Assembly (NCBI GenBank): GCA_015680685.1
Contig: MNCI01000200.1
Span: 1-64,000 of the forward strand
Length of the DNA: 64,000 nucleotides
Direction of reading: 5' to 3'
From: Gnetum montanum
Taxonomy: Eukaryota; Streptophyta; Gnetopsida; Gnetales; Gnetaceae
Every line of letters starts with the position of its first letter. Within the stretch, counting starts at the first letter, position 1. The translations under genes and the position numbers were made by a program. Positions 57,995 to 64,000 of the stretch are shown here, in pieces. The notes beneath the pieces are model-generated. The model worked only from the letters and a program-made list of their open reading frames with translations, was not told where the DNA came from and searched no databases.

Positions 57995-58013
57995 TTGGTG
58001 TTGTTGTTGAGGG
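57995..58013 (+). other. E primer binding site
   Basis: TTGGTGTTGTTGTTGAGGG, a strongly decayed tRNA-Asp-type PBS. Confidence 0.7.
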
Positions 58014-58127
58014 CTAGTTAATGTATGCTGAGTAATTATTTCACAAAGTTTGTTGGATTAAAATTCAAAGTTAAAATTCATACCCTAAACAAGTAAGCAT
58101 ACTTAATCAAAAATCTTAAACCACAAC

Positions 58128-61100
58128 ATGGCTTCAAATAAGGATACATCATTTTCCAATAAGACAAAAAGAAGCAATGACCGAATTAGTGACAAAGAAG
58201 AATGGAATATGCCAATGCAAGCAAGGATCTCATATGTTCATCATGATCCTTATTATCCCAATTTCACTTTCATCTTTCATCAAGATGGGAAACTAAGATG
58301 GAGAGATCTTCAAGGTGACATTGCTCTACCTATCTAACTCTCAACACCCATCATGCTTCAGACAACTCTAAGGGGCATGAATCTAAGAAAGGAACTTAAT
58401 GAGTATCATGTGACCAAGCACATGACATGACCCTATCAACCCACTGAGAAGAAAGTAAAGAGAGATTCTACCATAGAAATCAAACATGTCCAGAATAAGG
58501 AAAAGAAAGTAAACTCTTCTATTATTCTATAAGAGCTTGAAGGTGATGCATTCATCACTAAGCAACTCCACCAAAGTCATGAAGTCCATTCACAAACACC
58601 TATCATCCAATTGGAGAAACCTATCAGAGCTTAACTAAATTCCACCCTAGTAGAGACACCTAAGAGGGAAGCTACTAACTCAAAGTATAAGCAGGACTCA
58701 AGGCCAAGATTTTCTACCAACTCTTATGAAGAAGAATACTAGAGTTATGAAAGGAGGAAAAGCTGACACCATTCTCCTATTGCCTCATCCTCATCCTCAC
58801 AATCATTAGCAGACTCTGATAGGAAGAGGTTGATGAGTAATAAGGTATCCTTACACCCAACTATGCAAATCATAAGTGTTCATGCATGATCTGGTTGAAT
58901 TCCATGGATGGGACTAGTTGTGCATCTAAATTATTATGCTATGATCACAATTTTTTGTCTTTCCACTTGGACTAGTTGTAGCTTTGTCACGTATGATTTA
59001 GTCCAAAGCAAGGCATATGATGATGTCTAATCCTATCCTACTCCTAATGACAATAAAGAGATAAATTAATTAATCTAATGAACAATGGAAGATAAAATTT
59101 AACTAGCCTATGTGTGATGAATATTCATTTCTAATCATCTACACATGCCTTTGACTTCGTATAACCACCACTAGAACTGCCATGTTTACACCACTGGGTT
59201 TGCCAAAAAATACACTGTTGGATTACCAAGTAATTACACTTAATCACTCATGATTAGCTATGCTCATTCTACTTAATGATAGGAATAAAAAAGAGAAATA
59301 AATGGAAATATTAACTAAGGAAAATAGTAAATAATTAAATAACTAAACACTTGAAAGCAACAATAATCTAAGTGGATGCTACAATGATGGAAGTAATCTT
59401 GATCTTTATTTTCAATCATGTAATGTGTCCAAGTATGTCACACTTGAATAAGAATGTCATATAATCATAAACATCACACTACAGGCATGCACTAGGAATA
59501 ATAGAACTACAAATCAACAATCTTTGAAAAAGCTAATTGAAATTTGAAACTAAAACTATGTCCTAGCCATGCACCCAAGTGTTGTATTTATAGGCTAGCA
59601 CAAAGGAGATAATATTGGATATCCAACATCATTTCTTGGGACACGATATCATGTATCTAATATTAGAGCCTCAATATTAAATATCTGATATTAAGGCTGA
59701 CATACTCATGACTCATCAAAGGCTAAGACACCAAGACCATGACAGGGAGAAGAGAAGGACTCATGATCACCATGTCTATAGCCTGAGCTATTCAGATGAG
59801 GAATATGAAGGGCATGAATGAAGAAGACACATGAATTGAAGAGAGGATCAAGAAAGGTATGAGCATAGAATGAGGTATTGTTACAACAAAGCATACAAAC
59901 CCAATCATGATGATGGACCCCTAATGGCAACATGTAGCATGATCAAGATCTAAGAAGCTATACATATCCCAACCAAGCACATGAGGGATAGTCTTATCAA
60001 ATAGCTTTATATGAATAACATGCCAAGATTTGAGGGTGGTTATAATTTTGATCCACAACACCACTTCCAAGCATTCCATGATGCTTGTGCCCTATAGAAC
60101 ATTGAGGGTGATTAGAAGAAGTTGAAGTTGCTCCCACGAATACTTGTGAAAGAGTTTGAGAGCTGGTATAGATCATTGGAACCTAAATTGATTAGAAGAT
60201 GAAGTCCCATGCTAAAGATCTTCAATAATAAATACCAAACCTACTCATGGGTGTCTAATTTAAGGAAACAAATTCAAGGATGAAAGCAAGGAACTCATGA
60301 AACCTTTGATGTAGAAATGAGCATGTACTATTCACTATTGCATAAATGCCTAGGCCATGGATTCTCACAACAAGAAAAACTAAGGCACATTGTAGATGGG
60401 TTATGGAGAAAGACCAGAGAAATCCTTGGGGTTTATGCTCAAGGTAGATTATCTAAGATGACTACCCATCAAATCCAAAGACTAATTAACTAGTGGAAAA
60501 GGAAGAAGGTGAGCTAAGAAAGAGAGAATCAATAGAAAAATATAATAGAGATCCGTTCATTAGGAAAAGTGATGCATGAGTTTGTGACACTCAAGAGGAA
60601 GAAACATTAGAATAGGTAATTCAAAAGAAGACTCTACTAATTTAGAAAACTATAACTGATATTGTAGCAAAGGTAGAGGAAATGTGGGACTAAATACATG
60701 AAACATTTACAATAGCATTGAAGATTATAGAGGAGAGAATAGATCAAGCCTTTGGAGAAGGTAAGGATAGGAAAAAGAAGAAAGATTTTGGATGAAAGGG
60801 AAAAGTGGCTTTAGTGATCGAGTGTTTAGACATAAGCTTCATCGATGAGAAAGGATATGTTGTGTGCCAATATGAACATCCCAAGGGGTTTTGTCCAATA
60901 ATGGCACATTACAAGGAACAGGGGCATATGCACTTAATCCTAGATTTGTTAAGAAACATATGCCTAAACGATTACCTTATCCTCAAGGTAACTATAGGAA
61001 AACCTTCTAACCAACATACTATCCCAATGGAGCCTACTCATAGCCACAAGAGTAGCACCATCAATACTGGCAACAACCCCAATAGTGGACCATCCCATCA

Positions 61101-61622
61101 CCATGCTAACAATATCCATATCAGCAGCCCGACCCATATGGATATTATATGTAATGTCCAGTCTCACCTAGAAATGCTACTATTTAGACCCCACAATAAT
61201 TTCCCACTGAGTATCATGAGCCAACACTACTAAGGATAGATTCAAACTCATACATGCATCCACAAGCTTCTGATTCCTCAAATTAAACTCCTCATTCTCT
61301 ACCATTAGTGCCACCATCCACTATGCAAGGGAAATTGCCGTTATAACAATAATAGAGAAAAGCTGCAACGATAGTAAATATACAAATAGAGGATCTTACT
61401 AGCAACACTAAGTGCCAATTAAAGAAGAATCCTTTGTTCAGAATAAGTCCAAAAAAGGTTGGTATAGTTGGAACCTCATTGAAAAAAGATTCTTTTATGA
61501 AAGATCCTCATAGAAATGGCAAGCTTCCACTATTGTAAAATACAAACATGTAGACTGTCATGCAAACAGAGATAGTATTTGATTGATCAAGGTAGGAACA
61601 CTTCCCAAGAAAAGAATGGATC
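58128..61622 (+). pseudogene. E gag, split by a solo LTR
   Basis: ATG 58128 (MASNKDTSFSNKTKR). YYPNFTFIFHQDGKLRWRDL and QGDIALP match the N-terminal domain of B and F. ASSSSSQSLADSDRKR precedes the solo LTR; after it come Arg/His/Asp-rich sequence and the capsid part (FEGGYNFDPQHHFQAFHDAC, NKYQTYSWVSNLRKQIQG, HIVDGLWRKTREILGVYAQG). A Cys/His motif VVCQYEHPKGFCP lies near 60865. Several stops. It is cut at 61622 by F. Confidence 0.82.
58831..59718 (-). mobile_element. Solo LTR in the E gag
   Basis: TGATGAG...CTCATCA with a minus-strand TATAAATACAAC near 59590 and GATATC/ATATTGGATATCCAAC palindromes at 59610-59700. Flanks GAGGT and AAGGC differ at two positions, so the TSD is weak, but the gag frame resumes across it. 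Confidence 0.82.
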
Positions 61623-62427
61623 TGATGAACCCTGATATCGCGTTCATGATATTGGATCAACCATGTAATGTTGGATACCCAATATCGTGGCCTGCCTTCT
61701 TGCCTATAAATAAGAGGTGGCACCCTTGGTTTCCACATTAAAAGTTAGTCCCTTAGATAAACTCTTTCCATTTTTCCCTCTAGAGTTAGAATTATTTATG
61801 CATGCCCATAGTAGGAGTCATAGAGTGAACGGATCTTTATTTGAGCATTGTGTACCTGAGCACACTTTGTGTATGGCAATAAAGATGAACTTTATGATAA
61901 ACCTTGCAGCATTCAGAATAGATTAATTAGTGTTAATTATTATTTAATGATTTCCTAGTTAATTAATGATCTCTCTCACCTTACAACTCTCTTAGTTAAA
62001 TACACTCAGTACAATTGCTTCGAGCATGCATGCAGTGCTTGGCAACCTAGTAACAATTAGCGTTTGGTAATCCTAGCAGCATTACATTGGTTCAGGATGT
62101 GTACGGTAAGTGGGAATAGATACTGGTGTTAGGAGTAATTAGAAATTAGTTAATGAGTAGTTAATTTATATTAGTTACTTATTTATCTCTCTTCCCCTCC
62201 TTATTAGTGCAGGATATAAAACACTTAAAAGCCATAAAAATCATATGCCTCAAGCTTACTTAACCATAAAACCATGACATACAAGTAAGTTTGGGAAGAC
62301 AATGATTATCCAACTCGTTATTGTTCCACGAAGGCGCATAGGCACTTAGTCCTTGGAATTTGGCCAGATCATGCATGAAACGCTTGTATTCATATGGTTG
62401 AGCATAGGGGTATCTCGTTGCTCATCA
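61623..62427 (+). repeat. F 5' LTR
   Basis: Start TGATGAA, end CTCATCA, TATAAATAAG at 61705-61714, AATAAAG near 61880. U3 has CTGATATCGCGTTCATGATAT and GGATACCCAATATCG. Confidence 0.9.
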
Positions 62428-62446
62428 TTGGCTCCATTGCTAGGGG
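62428..62446 (+). other. F primer binding site
   Basis: TTGGCTCCATTGCTAGGGG, tRNA-Asp type. Confidence 0.85.
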
Positions 62447-62559
62447 CTTAGTTGTTTGTGCACTAAGTAGAACTTAGGAAATCATTCACATCGTTCGAAT
62501 GAATCCTTAGGGTTGATTAAGAAAAAGATAATAGTATATTGCACACTGAACAAGACAAG

Positions 62560-64000
62560 ATGTCTTCTTCTTTGCACAAAAGCACTTCACCACCTAGGAC
62601 TAACACAAGAAGCAATTGGTGGCAGGATATACATGATGTTGATCTGCCAATCCCTCAATAGTTTCATGTGGTATATATTCATCCCAATGAATATGTACCT
62701 GACTTCACCTTTATTCTTCACCAAGACAAACAGTTGTGTTGGCATGACTTGGAAGGTAACATAGTGTTACCTCCCAACCATTTAGTCCCAAGTATGCTTC
62801 TTTGTGCTCTCACACGAATCAGCATGCAACACTTACATGCAGAATACATTGTGTAGGACTATGATTTGAGAGAATATCATTCCACAGAAGTGCAACATCA
62901 AAGGGATTTGCAACAGGAGATACACCATAAGTCCTTGAAGGGAAAATGGTTTAAGGATGCCCCCCACATTTTAAGCAAAATTGAGAGTGATGAACCTGCC
63001 TCAGGTAGTCACCCACATAATGATGTTCCTCCCCTTGACTTTGGCCAAGGGGTTGTGTATCAAAACCTTCATTCTACTATTCAAAACCTAGGTGTTGATA
63101 CCAACGAACACAAAGTGTTTGAAAAAGGAACAAAGAAACATGACAAAAGTGGAAATTTTGATAGCAATTGTGATCGAGGTAGAGACCACTGAAGAGAAGG
63201 TACTAGACACCATCATGGTGGCCGTTCTCCTTCTTCTTCATCTTCATCATCTCCTTCACCCTCTTCTTCCGTGTCTGGACATATCCATAGAGAAATAGAT
63301 CATAAGGATAAGGATAAAAAAAGTGAAAGTCACAAACAAGACAACTAACACAAAGGACGAGGGTACTCTAGGGAATCATACCATAGAATAAGGGAGAGTA
63401 AGGAACCACATAGGCACCATAGACACTATGAATAAGACGATCATGATGAACCCCTACTCACCATGTGAACCATGCTAGATATAACTGAGGCTATGAGAGT
63501 TCCAAAAAGGCACAAAAAAGATAGTAGGATCAATAGGTTAGGCATGAATAACATCCCATGATTTGAAGGAGGATATAACGCTGATCCTCAAAATCACTTA
63601 CAAGCATTTCATGATGCATGTGCCTTGAAAAACAAAGAAAATGAAAGGAAAAAATGTAGGTTGTTCCCATGGACCCTAATAAAAGAAGTTGAAAGCTAGT
63701 ACCAATCCTTAGAACTAGAATCCATTCATAGGTGGAGTACTATGTTAGAACTGTTCAATGATAGGTACCAAACATACTCCCGGGTGTCTAACTAGCGAAA
63801 GCAAATCCAAGGATAGAAACAAAGAAGCCATGAACCCTTGGATGCTACCTTGGGCTATAATTATGTACTATTACATCATTGTCTTGGCCATGATTATTCA
63901 TAGAGGGATCAACTTCGCCATCTCATAGATGGGCTTAGGCATGAAACAAGAAGAATCCTTGAGACTTATGCCCAAGGAAGGTTATCCAAGCTTAGGTCTC
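62560..64000 (+). pseudogene. F gag, continues past the window
   Basis: ATG 62560 (MSSSLHKSTSPPRT). N-terminal domain HPNEYVPDFTFILHQDKQLC and WHDLEGNIVLP. Then a Ser/Arg/His region with PSSSSSSSPSPSSS near 63230, and the capsid part FEGGYNADPQNHLQAFHDAC, FNDRYQTYSRVSN and RDQLRHLIDGLRHETRRILE. Few stops (e.g. 62660, 62855, 63190), making it the best preserved gag of this type here. Confidence 0.85.

Larger units (their letters stand above)
57134..64000 (+). mobile_element. Element E: Athila-like, extends beyond the window
   Basis: 5' LTR, PBS and gag on plus, inserted in the C' RT. Its gag is interrupted by a solo LTR (58831-59718) and by element F at 61623. Its own 3' LTR is not in the window, so the TSD (left flank GCCTT) cannot be tested. 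Confidence 0.8.
61623..64000 (+). mobile_element. Element F: Athila-like, 5' part only
   Basis: 5' LTR, PBS and most of gag on plus, inserted in the gag of E. The rest lies beyond the window. Its LTR is the GATATC type shared with D. Confidence 0.85.

Noticed and set aside
1-64000. Host genes, tRNA, rRNA or organelle DNA
   Set aside because: No cloverleaf, rRNA or conserved single-copy coding sequence was recognised; all long frames belong to retroelements or repeats.

Overview
The window is plant repeat DNA with no recognisable host gene, tRNA or rRNA. It reads as intergenic sequence of a large-genome seed plant. The evidence is nested Ty3/gypsy LTR retrotransposons, plant-type PBS sequences, GT-AG introns, very high AT, and many in-frame stops that look like C-to-T/G-to-A decay of methylated DNA. 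The species cannot be named from sequence alone; a gymnosperm or other large-genome plant would fit. One N at 41787 points to a draft assembly.

I name the elements A to F. C (about 2530-22500, +) and C' (about 22499-57133, +) are two old copies of an Ogre/Tat-like family. They seem to share one LTR (about 22499-24396), as C-internal, LTR, C'-internal. B (8612-21802, +, TSD GTCAA/GTTAA) is Athila-like and sits inside the integrase of C, which resumes at 21803. D (25690-52737, -, TSD ACAAT/AAAAT) sits inside the gag of C', which resumes at 52738. D has gag and an extra gene but no pol. A (26543-44932, -, TSD ACCCC/ACCTC) is an 18.4 kb Ogre/Tat-like element inserted in D, one base from D's 3' LTR. 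E (57134 to past the end, +) lies in the RT of C' and F (61623 to past the end, +) lies in the gag of E. Solo LTRs lie at 2921-3685 (TSD CCAAC, exact) and 58831-59718, and an LTR end at 1-375.

Beyond gag-pol, B and D each carry a homologous extra gene near the 3' LTR: an N-terminal domain resembling a plant transposon protein, then long coiled coil. A carries a different extra gene on the opposite strand (33455-38243), between protease and RT. It appears to have eight exons with good splice sites, and its first coding exons look like an FCP1-type HAD phosphatase that has lost its catalytic aspartates.

The most interesting pattern is regulatory. Each family has its own palindromic motif in the LTR, and the same motif recurs inside the element: upstream of the extra gene's TATA box in B and D, around the start of the antisense gene in A, and in the PR-RT intron of C. 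Separately, element A has three arrays of a motif AGTTTA-N2-GYC-N6-GRC whose two arms covary (GTC/GAC or GCC/GGC). Two of these arrays flank the antisense gene. All functional statements are by eye from motifs; no database search was possible.
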